Positions 34,189 through 43,531 of a stretch of DNA of 64,000 nt are shown here, one piece after another. The notes beneath the pieces are model-generated. The model was not told the origin of the DNA. It searched no databases and saw nothing but the letters and a program-made list of their open reading frames with translations. A program made the position numbers and the translations under genes. The stretch covers positions 56,947 through 120,946 of the forward strand of contig CANQJZ010000001.1 of NCBI GenBank assembly GCA_947624385.1, in the 5' to 3' direction. The DNA comes from an uncultured Oscillospiraceae bacterium. GTDB lineage: Bacteria > Bacillota > Clostridia > Oscillospirales > Oscillospiraceae. Within the stretch, counting starts at the first letter, position 1, and every line of letters begins with the position of its first letter.

Positions 34189-35469
34189 TCATGGGTTCAG
34201 GATCACGCATGCGGTACAAACGCCCTCCTGCACCGTATAATTGATCTCCCCGTGATACTTGCCGGAGGAGGAGACGATGCTGTCGATGCCCACGCCTCTG
34301 GCGGCGGGCAGCCCGTTTTCCAGTTCCAGCCACGCCCCGCATGGATTGCTGACGGCGATCACCGTCTTGTTCCCCACGTTTCGGATATGTGCCTGGATAG
34401 GCCCGGCGCTTTTCCGCGCCACGCAGGCGTTCAGCGCGTTTTCCAGCAGATTTGCCAGTATGGCCACGAAATCCACGTCGGCCACCGCCGACCGCGCCGG
34501 CGTGTCCGCCTGGGCCGCATACTCCACGCCCGCCTCCTTCGCCTTCCCCGCGTAAGAGCTCAGTATGCCGTTGACCGTCACGTTCGGGCACCATGCGGGA
34601 AAGCTCTCCGTGGCCGCCTGTCTCTGCCCCAGATAGGCCAATATCCCCTCTGTGTTGCCCTCCCGGGCCATGGCCGCGATCTGCTCGTCGTGGTGGCGCA
34701 GGTCGTGGCGGACCCGGCGGTTTTCCTGCTCTGCCTTTCTCGCGTTTTCCACGTAGGCCGTCAGATACTCCACGTTTTGCTTCACCAGCTCGTCCCTTGC
34801 CTCCCGGCGCATCTGATAGATATTGCTGACGATGAGAATGCTTGCCATGACGAACGAGCACACCAGCAGCGAGAACAGCACCAGCGTATTCGAGTTGATG
34901 GCGTTATCCGCGCTGATCCGGGACAGCACTGTCACGAACGCGAAAAAATAGATCATGGACACGACGCTGAGCGATATCCAGTTTTTTGTCCGCGTCCCGC
35001 TGATCTCCCGTATGGCCGGTCTGCCAAATCTGTAATAGGCCAAAAGGATGGCGAAGCTGATAACGCCGTAGATCACGCCCCGCACAAAATACACGAAGGT
35101 CTCCGACCCGTCGGGCGCAAAGGCGTAGCCCCCCAGAAAGGACACGGACAGCGAGATGCAGAACACGCAGCCGTAGGTGATCCAGAGATAGCACTTCTTC
35201 CAAAACCCGTCCGCTGACGCGTAGTTATAAACGCCCCAAAAGTACAAATAGGACAGCGTCAGCACGATCGGCAGCCTCCACGGCTTTGCCAGACAGAAGA
35301 ACCCGAAGCAGCAGCTCAGAAACAGGAACACCCCCGCCGAACCCCACAGCAGCGCCGTCTTTTTCGCCGGGTATTTCCTCTCCTGCAGCAAAAGCCCCGC
35401 CGTCAGGTGCGTCGCGAAAAACAGCAGGCTGACGCAAAGGGCGATGACAATGATCTGTATCGTGCCCAT
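34189..35469 (-). CDS. AgrC/NatK-type membrane histidine kinase (GHKL)
   Basis: 426 residues. The first ~215 contain six or seven membrane segments (MGTIQIIVIALCVSLLFFATHL ... SNTLVLFSLLVCSFVMASILIV), the usual sensor of AgrC-like kinases. A coiled linker leads to RRVRHDLRHHDEQIAAM, where the His in RHDLRHH is the phosphorylation site, then the N-box LANLLENALNACVA and a G-box with GVGIDSIVSSSGKYHGEI. AgrC-type kinases often sense peptides. Coupled to the LytTR regulator (stop and start share one base). Confidence 0.9.
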   Translation of the reverse strand: MGTIQIIVIALCVSLLFFATHLTAGLLLQERKYPAKKTALLWGSAGVFLFLSCCFGFFCLAKPWRLPIVLTLSYLYFWGVYNYASADGFWKKCYLWITYGCVFCISLSVSFLGGYAFAPDGSETFVYFVRGVIYGVISFAILLAYYRFGRPAIREISGTRTKNWISLSVVSMIYFFAFVTVLSRISADNAINSNTLVLFSLLVCSFVMASILIVSNIYQMRREARDELVKQNVEYLTAYVENARKAEQENRRVRHDLRHHDEQIAAMAREGNTEGILAYLGQRQAATESFPAWCPNVTVNGILSSYAGKAKEAGVEYAAQADTPARSAVADVDFVAILANLLENALNACVARKSAGPIQAHIRNVGNKTVIAVSNPCGAWLELENGLPAARGVGIDSIVSSSGKYHGEINYTVQEGVCTACVILNP

Positions 35470-36194
35470 CAGTTTCTCGCCTCATTCAGGTAAAAATCGA
35501 AATACGCCTGCTTTATCTCCCCCCGGCGCCGCTTTGGCACCGGGATGAGCGTCCCGTCATCCATCACCAGGTCCGACCCGGAAAAGCAGCGCACGTGGTT
35601 CAGGTTGACGATGAAGGAGCTGCCGCACGCCGTCATACTCTCGTTGTCCATGATGCCTTCCTGCAGCTGGGTCGGCAGCGACCACACGGAGAGCTTTTTC
35701 CCGGAGGCCAGAGCCACCTCCCGCCGCTTGTCCTTTGTCTCGATATACAAAATATCCTCCAGCGCGATACGGTGTACCTTTCTCTCGCTGCGCAGCAGCA
35801 CCCACGTCCTCTGCTCCCGCCTGTCCACGACCCGCTCTAGGGCCGCGTCAAGCTGTTCCCTGGTGTAGGGCTTGCAGATATAGTCCGCCGCGTGGATGGA
35901 AAAGGCGTCCACCGCGTAATCCGGGCTGGTCGTCAGAAAGACGATGTCGGTATTTTCGTTGAACCGAAGAATGTCCCGCGCCAGATCTGTTCCCAGCATA
36001 CCGGGCATACAGATATCCAGGATCGCGATGTCCGGTGCGCCTGTTCTGTCGATCGCCTCCAGCATTTCAATGGCGGACGAATACACGTCAAATTCCACGC
36101 CGTGCTCGCCATGTGCCGCCGCGTAGACGCCCAGATCGTCCGCGATCTTTTTCCGCTCGACCGCCTCGTCGTCACAAACCGATATTTTCAGCAC
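35469..36194 (-). CDS. LytTR-family response regulator (AgrA/LytR type)
   Basis: 241 residues from a GTG 7 bases after AGGAAG; the upstream extension lacks a ribosome site. The receiver domain has ISVCDDEAVE, the phospho-acceptor D in IAILDICMPGM, and FLTTSPDYAVDAF, KPYTREQ. The LytTR DNA-binding domain runs from ~140 (HRIALEDILYIETKDKRREV ... GSSFIVNLNHVRCF). Such proteins bind direct repeats spaced by two turns. The only such repeats I find are in front of the RiPP and STAS-transporter units, making those its likely targets. Confidence 0.92.
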   Translation of the reverse strand: MLKISVCDDEAVERKKIADDLGVYAAAHGEHGVEFDVYSSAIEMLEAIDRTGAPDIAILDICMPGMLGTDLARDILRFNENTDIVFLTTSPDYAVDAFSIHAADYICKPYTREQLDAALERVVDRREQRTWVLLRSERKVHRIALEDILYIETKDKRREVALASGKKLSVWSLPTQLQEGIMDNESMTACGSSFIVNLNHVRCFSGSDLVMDDGTLIPVPKRRRGEIKQAYFDFYLNEARN

Positions 36195-36241
36195 TGTCCC
36201 GCTTCCTTTCTCTGCCGCGCCAGGGGTCCGTATACGGTAAC

Positions 36242-36271
36242 AGTATACCACTGTGAAACTGCCGCTTGCAA
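36242..36271 (-). promoter_or_regulatory. Promoter of the response regulator operon
   Basis: TTGCAA (36271-36266), 18-base spacer, TATACT (36247-36242). A GTATAC-GGTAACA-GTATAC inverted pair overlaps the -10 and start region and could be an operator. Confidence 0.6.
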
Positions 36272-36285
36272 GCCGCGCACAAAAC

Positions 36286-36312
36286 CAAAGGCGTGGCAGC
36301 GCCACGCCTTTG
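36286..36312. terminator. Terminator of the GH38 gene
   Basis: CAAAGGCGTGGC-AGC-GCCACGCCTTTG, a 12-bp perfect stem. On the minus strand it is followed by TTTTGTG. Confidence 0.75.
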
Positions 36313-36320
36313 CAGATATC

Positions 36321-39300
36321 TTATTTGACCAGTATCGACCGGATCTCGAAGGGCCTCATGGTGAACCGGACCCGGCCGTTTTCCACGGGCAGCTCCTCCT
36401 CGACCTCCTCCAGCAAATTCACGCTGTACGCCTTTTGGCGCCCGTCGGGCAGGGTCAGGGTGGTCTGCGTCCGGGCGTTTTCGCTCTCGTACAGCCGCAG
36501 TATCACCCCGTCGCCGTCCTCCGCTTTTTTGACCGTCTCCAAAATGACGTTAGCCGGACCCACGGCGGCGTAGCTGTATCGGGTCCCGGGCTGGCCGTGG
36601 CCGACGATATAGGCCGGCTGGTTCAGCTTATAGGCCTCCCGGACCGTACCGGCATCCTGCCAGCCCTCCCCGTGGGGATACAGGGCGTAGGTGAACCGGT
36701 GTTCCTCCACGTCCGCGTTGGGATTTGGCTCCACGCCGCATTTTATCAGCGTCAGCGCCGCCACCCCGTCCAGCACCGAGTGGCCGTATTTGCAGTCGTT
36801 GAGCAAACTCACGCCGTAATGCCCCTCGGAGTAGTCCATCCACTTTTGCGCGCAGCTCTCGAACCGCGCCATGTCCCATGTGGTGTTGGCGTGGACCTTC
36901 CGCTTGACGGAGCCGAACTGGACCTCGAACGTCGCCTCGTCGGTGTGGATATCCAGGGGGAACTCCGCCTTCAGCAGGTGCTGGTGCTCCTTCCAGTCCG
37001 CCCATGTCTCGAAGTCGATACGGCGGGTATCGGCGTAAAAGCGCACCTTTTGCCGGACGACGCTCCGGCTGCACCTGTATTCCATCTCCACCGTGGCCCG
37101 GACCGGTCCTTCCTCCGTCCAGCGCATGGAGACCAGCTCATCCACCGGCCAGCTCTTCTCCGTGTAGAACATGTCGATGTCCCAGTTGTCGTAGTAAATG
37201 GGCTTATCCTCATAAAGCCGCAGCTGGTTGAGCTTTTTCCCCGGCAGGGCCAGCTCCCGGTCGTATTCCTTGTCATAGAGGGACGCGATATGTCCCGCCT
37301 CGTCGAATGTGACGGCGTAAAACGGCGTCTCGATATGATACTCGTCCGGCCGCGTGAAGGGGTTTTCCTTTGCCTCCGGCGCGTCCGTGGCCGTCAGGGC
37401 CATCCACCCCTTGGCCGGTAAGCCCCTGATATACGCCACGGCCCCGTCGGCCGTCTGCTGGACGGGATACACGTTCCCGTCCGGGTCCCGCAGCGCCCCG
37501 GCGCTTATATTCCCCAGGCACACCGCGTCGTCCCGCTCAAACCCAAGGGTGTTGAACACGGTCACGGCCTGACCCGGCCCGGCCAGCTTGTCCAACCGCT
37601 CCCGGATAATCTCATCCGTCTCGGCCAAAAGCCCCTCGTACTCGGCCTTTGTGACCTCGTATACCTCGCCGATGGAGCTTCCCGGCAGAATGTCGTGGAA
37701 CTGGTTCAACAGCACCACGTCCCGCCACAACCGGGTCAGCGTTTCCGCCGGATAATCGCCGGACAGCACCCCCAGCAGCTCCGCGTCCATCAGCGCCAGC
37801 TCGCTTTTCCGGTTGCCCCGCTTATTGCGGGCCATGGACGTATAGGTCCCCCGGTGGTACTCGAAGTAAAACTCTCCCTCCCACCGTTCCAGACGTCTGT
37901 TGCCCCGGACCCGTTCGGCCAGCTGGTCAAAATAGGTCCTGGCTGTCTCCTGGCGGACCCTGGGCATACCGGGCAGGCCCTTTTCCATGCGCACCGACGT
38001 CTCCAGCATATCGCGTGTGGGACCGCCGCCGCCGTCGCCGTAGCCGTAAGACACCAGAATATCGTTGTTGATCTCCTTGTTCTGGTACCGCTCCCAGCCG
38101 CCCATGAGCGCGTCCGGGTGGAGAAAACCGTTGTAGGTGGTGAAGAAGCTGGTTTTCGGGTCCTGCCCCACGCCTACGGTGGTGATGAGATGGGCCAGCA
38201 CCTCGGACCCGTCGATGCCCCGCCAGATAAACGTGTCGTTTGGTATCTTATTGAGCTGGTTCCATGCCAGCTTGGTGGTCATGAAATAGTCCACGCCGGC
38301 CTTTTTCATGATCTGGGGCAGCGCCCCCGAATAGCCGAACACGTCCGGCAGCCAGAGTATCTTGCAGTCGTAGCCGAACTCCTGCCTGAAAAACCGCTTG
38401 CCGTACAAAAACTGCCGCACAAGGCTCTCGCCGGAGGTGAGATTCGTGTCCATTTCCAGCCATGTGGCCCCCTCCACCTCCCAGCGGCCCTGGGCGACGC
38501 GTTCTTTTATGCGCCCGTACAGGTCCGGGTAGCGCTGCTTGAGGAAATAGTAAAGCACCGGCTGGCTGGACATGAATTTATAGCCGGGATACTCGTCCAT
38601 GAGCTTCAGCACCGTGGCGAAGGACCGGACCACCTTTTCCCTTGTCTGGGCCACGGTCCACCACCAGGCCACGTCGATATGGGTGTGGCCGATGCAGGTG
38701 GCGATCACCTCGTCGTGCCCGCCCATTTTTTCGTACAGCTCCCGGGTGATATGCGCCTGGGCCGCGGCCAGGGAGGCGTAAAAGTCCTTGGAATACGGCT
38801 GGCGCATGTCCAGCAGGTTCACGGTGTCGTTCAGCACGGTCTGCACATCCAGCCGGACCTTGCTGTCGGCCCCCATGCGGGCAAAGCCCTGCAGAGGCAC
38901 CAGCATGTCCCAGTAGAGCCTGTTGATATCCTCGTCCAGGGTGTAAAGCTCCGCCAGGAAGCAAAACTCCCGGTGCAGGGTACCCGTGTACGCCTGCACG
39001 TCCACGGTCAGCGTCCGCCCGCCCTGTGCGCGGCGGTCCAGCAGGATCTCCCGGTGGTTCATGTCCGCCCCCTGGACAGGCGCCCCGTCGATGAAGATGA
39101 GAAACTGGGGGTTTTTCCCGTCGTCCCACTCCTCGATCTGGGTCCTGATGCGCAGCCACACGCTCCTGCCGTCGTATTCCTCCGGGATAGTCACCCGGCC
39201 CCGAAACCAGTAGTGCTCGCCGGGGATGCCCTTGAAGTCCCCGCCGTGGCCCTTGAATTTGCCCTCGAAATTATCTGTACCGGCGTAGACGGCATACCAG

Positions 39301-39473
39301 CGCATGCTCTCGCTGTCGAAGTTCTCCCAGGCGGGACCGTTGGCGTCCGCCTCGTCCGGCCGGAAATAGAGCCCGCGCTTATACTGCCAGCGTGTAAGGG
39401 GCGCGCTGTCCAAAAACCGCAGCCGCCCCAGCTGGTCGCAGATCACCCGGATACGTTGGTCGATGAAATACAT
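36321..39473 (-). CDS. GH38 alpha-mannosidase
   Basis: 1050 residues from MYFIDQRIRVICDQLGRLRFL. Family 38 layout: an N-terminal lectin-like beta domain (HYWFRGRVTIPEEYDGRSV), then the catalytic barrel with zinc ligands in CIGHTHIDVAWWW (about residue 262), the nucleophile Asp in ILWLPDVFGYSGALPQIM (about 375), the helical bundle, and C-terminal beta domains. No signal peptide, so cytosolic; it would trim alpha-mannosides brought in as oligosaccharides. It lies downstream of, and in the same direction as, the CUT1 transporter but 260 bases away across a repeat and terminator. Confidence 0.93.
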   Translation of the reverse strand: MYFIDQRIRVICDQLGRLRFLDSAPLTRWQYKRGLYFRPDEADANGPAWENFDSESMRWYAVYAGTDNFEGKFKGHGGDFKGIPGEHYWFRGRVTIPEEYDGRSVWLRIRTQIEEWDDGKNPQFLIFIDGAPVQGADMNHREILLDRRAQGGRTLTVDVQAYTGTLHREFCFLAELYTLDEDINRLYWDMLVPLQGFARMGADSKVRLDVQTVLNDTVNLLDMRQPYSKDFYASLAAAQAHITRELYEKMGGHDEVIATCIGHTHIDVAWWWTVAQTREKVVRSFATVLKLMDEYPGYKFMSSQPVLYYFLKQRYPDLYGRIKERVAQGRWEVEGATWLEMDTNLTSGESLVRQFLYGKRFFRQEFGYDCKILWLPDVFGYSGALPQIMKKAGVDYFMTTKLAWNQLNKIPNDTFIWRGIDGSEVLAHLITTVGVGQDPKTSFFTTYNGFLHPDALMGGWERYQNKEINNDILVSYGYGDGGGGPTRDMLETSVRMEKGLPGMPRVRQETARTYFDQLAERVRGNRRLERWEGEFYFEYHRGTYTSMARNKRGNRKSELALMDAELLGVLSGDYPAETLTRLWRDVVLLNQFHDILPGSSIGEVYEVTKAEYEGLLAETDEIIRERLDKLAGPGQAVTVFNTLGFERDDAVCLGNISAGALRDPDGNVYPVQQTADGAVAYIRGLPAKGWMALTATDAPEAKENPFTRPDEYHIETPFYAVTFDEAGHIASLYDKEYDRELALPGKKLNQLRLYEDKPIYYDNWDIDMFYTEKSWPVDELVSMRWTEEGPVRATVEMEYRCSRSVVRQKVRFYADTRRIDFETWADWKEHQHLLKAEFPLDIHTDEATFEVQFGSVKRKVHANTTWDMARFESCAQKWMDYSEGHYGVSLLNDCKYGHSVLDGVAALTLIKCGVEPNPNADVEEHRFTYALYPHGEGWQDAGTVREAYKLNQPAYIVGHGQPGTRYSYAAVGPANVILETVKKAEDGDGVILRLYESENARTQTTLTLPDGRQKAYSVNLLEEVEEELPVENGRVRFTMRPFEIRSILVK

Positions 39474-39535
39474 ATGAGATACCTCTCGGTCATTTGTTTT
39501 GGCCGGTGCCATTATATAGGATAGCAGGAAGATAG

Positions 39536-39578
39536 GCAAGGGGAGCTCGAGGGGGCGGGAGCCCGCCTCGAATGGGAT
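39536..39578. repeat. 44-bp inverted repeat, left copy
   Basis: GCAAGGGGAGCTCGAGGGGG followed by CGGGAGCCCGCCTCGAATGGGAT; its reverse complement is at 45570-45615 with about three differences. The rest of 39474-39734 holds a GC-rich palindromic stretch and the terminator below. Confidence 0.9.
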
Positions 39579-39654
39579 CTGACGCCCCGCGCTTTGCGCG
39601 GCGAGCGGAGCGAGGACTTTTGCGCCGTCTACGGCGCGAAAGTACCGGCGTCAT

Positions 39655-39698
39655 TAAAGGGCCATTGCGGCCGATGGTCGCAATGGCCCCCTCTGGTT
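39655..39698 (-). terminator. Terminator of the transporter operon
   Basis: GGCCATTGCGGCCGATGGTCGCAATGGCC forms a 10-bp stem; on the minus strand it is followed by CTTTAATGACG, a weak U tract. Confidence 0.55.
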
Positions 39699-39734
39699 TT
39701 ACTTTACGTTGTTCTCGCGTCGGCGCACGTCGGC

Positions 39735-41213
39735 TCAGCCGGCCAGCCAGGCGTCGAACTGGCTCTGGGCCTCGGCAACGATGTCGTCAAAGCCCTCGGC
39801 CCGCATGGCCTCCATCATGTTGGGCACTTCCACGTCGGGGTCGCCGGTGCCGGTCTGGATCAGGCCCTTATACTCGGCGAAGATGGCCTGGCAGGCGGCC
39901 AGCTCGTCGGCCACGGGGGTGGCGTCGAAGATGAAGCCCAGCGCCGGGGAGGGCGTGGCGTTCTCGTTCTGGACCTGGACCTCGTTGACGTAGTAGTTCT
40001 CGGGAACCACGTACTGATCTTCCGCGGGCGCTTCCTCGCCCTCGGCGGGCTCATACTTAGTGGCCTCCAGGGTCATGTCGAAGAAGGTGCCCTGGGTGTA
40101 GGCGGCCAGGGTCCAGTCGGTGTTCAGCTTGAAAACGCCGGTCTCGCCGGTGTCCTTGTCCGTGACGTACTCAAAGTTCACGCCTTCCTCGCCGTAGGCC
40201 AGCGCGTCGCGCAGCCAGGAGTCGGTGTTGACCAGCTCCAGGAGCTTCAGAGCCTCCAGAGGATGCTCGGAGGAGGCGGAGATGCAGGCCATGGAGCCCT
40301 GCACGGTGTCGTTGGACAGGACCGTGTCCTCAAACTGGCTCACCACCACGGGGCAGCCGCGGCCTTCGCCCCAGCCCTTGGCGGCGGAGGGCCAGCCCTG
40401 GGCCACGCCCAGCGCGCAGATGCCGGTGGCCTCGTCGGCCACGGCGGCGTCGGAGTTGATAAGGCCGGCGTTGAAGTACTCATGCATGGTCCGCAGGTCG
40501 GCCAGCACGTCCTCCTGCTCGAACACGGGGACGATCTTGTTCTCGCCGCTGGTGTAGCTGATGCCGATGGTGGGCAGGCCGGTGCCGAAGTTGTCGTACT
40601 TGTTGCCGATGATGGCGGAGATGCCGTCCTTGTTCATCAGGAACACGTCGCCCGTCTCGTCATGGACGGCTTCCAGGATGGGGCCGATGTCCGCCAGGGT
40701 GTGGGCGTCGGCATACTCGGGGTGATCCGCCACATACTCTTCCGTCCAGACGAAGTACTGGGTCATGGAGGAGTCCTTGTAGGCGGGGATGGCGTACAGC
40801 TTGCCGTCGATCTCGCAGGCCTTCAGGTAGTCCTCGGGGATGACGTCGGTCAGGCCCGGGGTCTCCTTGATGAGCTCGGTCAGGTCGGCAAAGGCGCCCA
40901 TGTTCACGTCGCCGATGTAGGAGCCGGAGTCGGTGAACATGATGTCATAGGGCTCGTTGGTCTGCACGATCACGCTGCGCCGGTCGCCCCAGTCGCCCCA
41001 GGAGATGCACTGCACGTCCAGGTGCACGCCGATCTTCTCCTCCAGGTAGGCGTCGACCTTGGCCTTCCAGGAGTCATAGTTGGCCGGCTGGCCGCCGCCC
41101 ACCATGTACCAGGTGATGGTGGGGATGTCATCGGCCAGCGCGCTGGCGCCCAGGCAGGCGAACATGGAAACGACCATCACGACCGCCAGGAGCATGGATA
41201 ACAACTTCTTCAT
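39735..41213 (-). CDS. Extracellular solute-binding protein, CUT1 oligosaccharide ABC transporter (LplA-like)
   Basis: 492 residues. Signal sequence MKKLLSMLLAVVMVVSMFACLGASALA; a FAC-L lipobox-like Cys may anchor it. Family 1 binding fold with a C-terminal extension (GFIFDATPVADELAACQAIFAEYKGLIQTGTGDPDVEVPNMMEAMRAEGFDDIVAEAQSQFDAW) as in DUF3502-containing binding proteins. Codon use is strongly biased to GC-ending codons, as in a highly expressed gene. It captures glycan fragments for the two permeases upstream. The ATPase is absent, as usual for this class, which uses a shared MsmK-type ATPase. Confidence 0.92.
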   Translation of the reverse strand: MKKLLSMLLAVVMVVSMFACLGASALADDIPTITWYMVGGGQPANYDSWKAKVDAYLEEKIGVHLDVQCISWGDWGDRRSVIVQTNEPYDIMFTDSGSYIGDVNMGAFADLTELIKETPGLTDVIPEDYLKACEIDGKLYAIPAYKDSSMTQYFVWTEEYVADHPEYADAHTLADIGPILEAVHDETGDVFLMNKDGISAIIGNKYDNFGTGLPTIGISYTSGENKIVPVFEQEDVLADLRTMHEYFNAGLINSDAAVADEATGICALGVAQGWPSAAKGWGEGRGCPVVVSQFEDTVLSNDTVQGSMACISASSEHPLEALKLLELVNTDSWLRDALAYGEEGVNFEYVTDKDTGETGVFKLNTDWTLAAYTQGTFFDMTLEATKYEPAEGEEAPAEDQYVVPENYYVNEVQVQNENATPSPALGFIFDATPVADELAACQAIFAEYKGLIQTGTGDPDVEVPNMMEAMRAEGFDDIVAEAQSQFDAWLAG

Positions 41214-41298
41214 GTGGGTTCCTCCTAAATAAAATTTTTTCGGGTCTATTGAAACGGCCCGGAGGCCGAAGCAATACGGGAAATATGGGAAGCCGCCC

Positions 41299-42240
41299 TC
41301 AGCCCTTCACCGCGCCCACGGTCAAGCCAGAAATGAAATACTTCTGGAAGAAGGGGTACACGCAGGCGATGGGCACCGCCACCACGAACGCGATGGCCAT
41401 GCGCACGCTCTCCTGAGGCATGTTCTTTTTCAGATCGCTGGCCGTGCTCAAAAGGGCCGTGGGGTTCTTGGTCAGATAGGCCAGGTTATTTTGCATGGCG
41501 TTGAGCATCGCCTGTAAGGACCGCAGGTTATCGCTGCTGATATACAGCTGGGCCTGGAACCAGTCGTTCCAGTAGCCGAAGGCCAAAAACAGCCCGATAG
41601 TGGCCAGCACCGGCTTGGATATGGGCAACACGATCCGGGAGAAGATGGTGAACTGGCTGGCCCCGTCGATCTTGGCCGACTCGATCACCTCGTCCGGTAT
41701 CGTCGTGCGGAAGAACGTGCGGGTGATGGTCACGTTGAAGCTGGACACCGCCAGGGGCAGTATCAATATCCACATGGTGTCCCGCAGGTGCAGTATCTGG
41801 GAGTTGACCATATAGGACGCGGCCATGCCGCCGCCGAAGATCATGGGGATGAACACCACGATGGCCATAAAGCCGTTGAGCCGGTATTCCCGGCGGCTCA
41901 GCACATAGCCCATCAGCGTGGTCAGCGCCACGCCCAGCACCGTGCCCAGCACGGTGACGTACACCGACACCCACAGGGCGTGCAAAATGGTCTGCCGCTG
42001 GCCCCACAGGTACTTATACGCCTCGCCGGAGAAGGTCTCGGCGGTGACGTACAGCTGATACCCCTGGCGGCGTATCACGTCGTTGTTCGTCAGGGAGATG
42101 ATGAAGATGAACACGATGGGCAGAAAGCACGCCAGCGCCAGCACCAGGAAGAAGATGTTGAAGATGGCGTTGGTGGCGGGCTTTATCCGGTTCAGGCGGG
42201 TCACGCCGTCGCCCTGATGCATTTTCTTTTCCTTTGCCAT
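41299..42240 (-). CDS. CUT1 ABC transporter permease 2 (YtcP/LplC-like)
   Basis: 313 residues from MAKEKKMHQGDGVTRLNRIKP. Six membrane segments; the EAA coupling loop is ESAKIDGASQFTIFSRIVLPISKPVLATIG. It ends FISGLTVGAVKG, the conserved end of this subfamily. Its start is 13 bases after the other permease gene and the binding-protein gene follows 85 bases later. Imports glycan fragments together with its neighbours. Confidence 0.93.
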   Translation of the reverse strand: MAKEKKMHQGDGVTRLNRIKPATNAIFNIFFLVLALACFLPIVFIFIISLTNNDVIRRQGYQLYVTAETFSGEAYKYLWGQRQTILHALWVSVYVTVLGTVLGVALTTLMGYVLSRREYRLNGFMAIVVFIPMIFGGGMAASYMVNSQILHLRDTMWILILPLAVSSFNVTITRTFFRTTIPDEVIESAKIDGASQFTIFSRIVLPISKPVLATIGLFLAFGYWNDWFQAQLYISSDNLRSLQAMLNAMQNNLAYLTKNPTALLSTASDLKKNMPQESVRMAIAFVVAVPIACVYPFFQKYFISGLTVGAVKG

Positions 42241-42253
42241 TGGACCCACCCCC

Positions 42254-43234
42254 TCAGATCAGCGCGCTGGCCCTATCGACCTTGCGCACGATGCCGTTGG
42301 CGATCAAAATGGTGATGCACCCCACCACCGACTGGAACAGGCTGGCCGCCGCCGTCTTGCCCAGGCTCACGGAATTGGAGGTCAGCATTTGATAGATCTT
42401 CACGTCAAAAGTGGCCACCACCGGCGTCAAGGGCTGGTTGGCCCCCCGGGACACCTGGTAAAACAGGCCGAAGTCCGTGGAGAATATATGTCCCACCGAC
42501 AGGATGAACATCATGATGATAATGGGCTTCAAGCTGGGCAGGGTCACATACCGGCCCTGCTGGAACTTGCTGGCCCCGTCCAGCACCGCCGCCTCGTACA
42601 ACGTGGAGTCGATGCCCGTGATGCTTGCCAGGTACACCACCATGCTGTACCCGATGGATTTCCAAATGTGCATGATGATGAGGATATAGGGCCAGTATTT
42701 CGGCTCGAAATACCAGTTGATGCCCTCCCCGCCCAGGGCCCGTATCAGCGCGTTCAAAAGCCCCTTGTCCGTGATGAGGAACGCGTAAACGAAATAGGTG
42801 ACCACCACCCAGCTCATGAAGTGGGGCATGAACATCAGCGTCTGATACGTCTTGGACTTGCGCTTGGAGTATATGTTGCTGATCATGATGGCGAACAGCA
42901 CCGGCAGCACGATGTCCAAAATGATGAACGCCACGTTGTACAGCAGCGTATTGCGCAGTATCTGGGGGAAGTCCCGCAGGCCGAAGAAGTATTTGAAGTT
43001 GTCAAAGCGCACCCAGTCGCTCTTTAAAAGGCTGGTCACAAAGCCCGCGCCGGGGGTGATCTTGTAGTCCTTGAAGGCGATGATAACGCCGAACATGGGC
43101 AGGTAGCAGAACAGTATGTACCACACGAAGGTGGGCAGGCTCAGCAGCGTAAGCTCCGTGTCGTCCTTTGTCCACCGGCGGCGCTTTTTCGGCGCCAGCT
43201 CGGTCCGCCTCTTTTTCCCTTCCGTCCGTCCCAT
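42254..43234 (-). CDS. CUT1 ABC transporter permease 1 (YtfT/LplB-like)
   Basis: 326 residues with a very basic N-terminus (GRTEGKKRRTELAPKKRRRWTKDD). Six membrane segments, with KDYKITPGAGF near the start, a hallmark of this subfamily, and the EAA loop YEAAVLDGASKFQQGRYVTLPSLKPIIIMM. First gene of the leftward transporter operon; a TATAAT (43292-43287) with a poor -35 lies 50 bases upstream, suggesting an activator is required. Confidence 0.93.
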   Translation of the reverse strand: MGRTEGKKRRTELAPKKRRRWTKDDTELTLLSLPTFVWYILFCYLPMFGVIIAFKDYKITPGAGFVTSLLKSDWVRFDNFKYFFGLRDFPQILRNTLLYNVAFIILDIVLPVLFAIMISNIYSKRKSKTYQTLMFMPHFMSWVVVTYFVYAFLITDKGLLNALIRALGGEGINWYFEPKYWPYILIIMHIWKSIGYSMVVYLASITGIDSTLYEAAVLDGASKFQQGRYVTLPSLKPIIIMMFILSVGHIFSTDFGLFYQVSRGANQPLTPVVATFDVKIYQMLTSNSVSLGKTAAASLFQSVVGCITILIANGIVRKVDRASALI

Positions 43235-43531
43235 ACCAGGCGCACCCCCTTATCGACAAAACGCACAAAAACGATTCCCATGTTGATTATACACTTTGTG
43301 CCATTTGATATATAGTATCTAAAAGTCATTTAATAGTACTAATAGGATACTTTTCCAGGAAATTATGCAAAAATCCGCACTGCGTTACGGCTCCGTCTGT
43401 TAAATTGCACAAAATCCGTCAGTTTCGCATGTGAGAACTGCCGATTTTTTCCAGAAAAGACATTTTCTGTTCCACATTTCGCCCCCGGCCTGTTATGATG
43501 GACGTAAATCATGAAAAAGGAGCGTGCAGCT
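43235..43531. promoter_or_regulatory. AT-rich divergent promoter region of the glycan locus
   Basis: The interval is clearly AT-richer than its surroundings. It contains the leftward TATAAT at 43292-43287 and, near the other end, TTATGATGG before the GH20 gene. ATATATAGTATCTAAAAGTC and TTTAATAGTACTAATAGGATAC contain related TAGTAnCTAA-like words that might be a regulator site. No gene is seen. Confidence 0.5.

Noticed and set aside
34061-34861. N-terminal extension of the radical SAM ORF
   Set aside because: It would cross the promoter, the LytTR-type repeats, a terminator and the kinase gene; the start at 34060 has a good ribosome site.
39594-41201. 535-residue plus-strand ORF
   Set aside because: Mirror of the solute-binding protein gene; Gly/Val/His-rich and without any recognisable motif.
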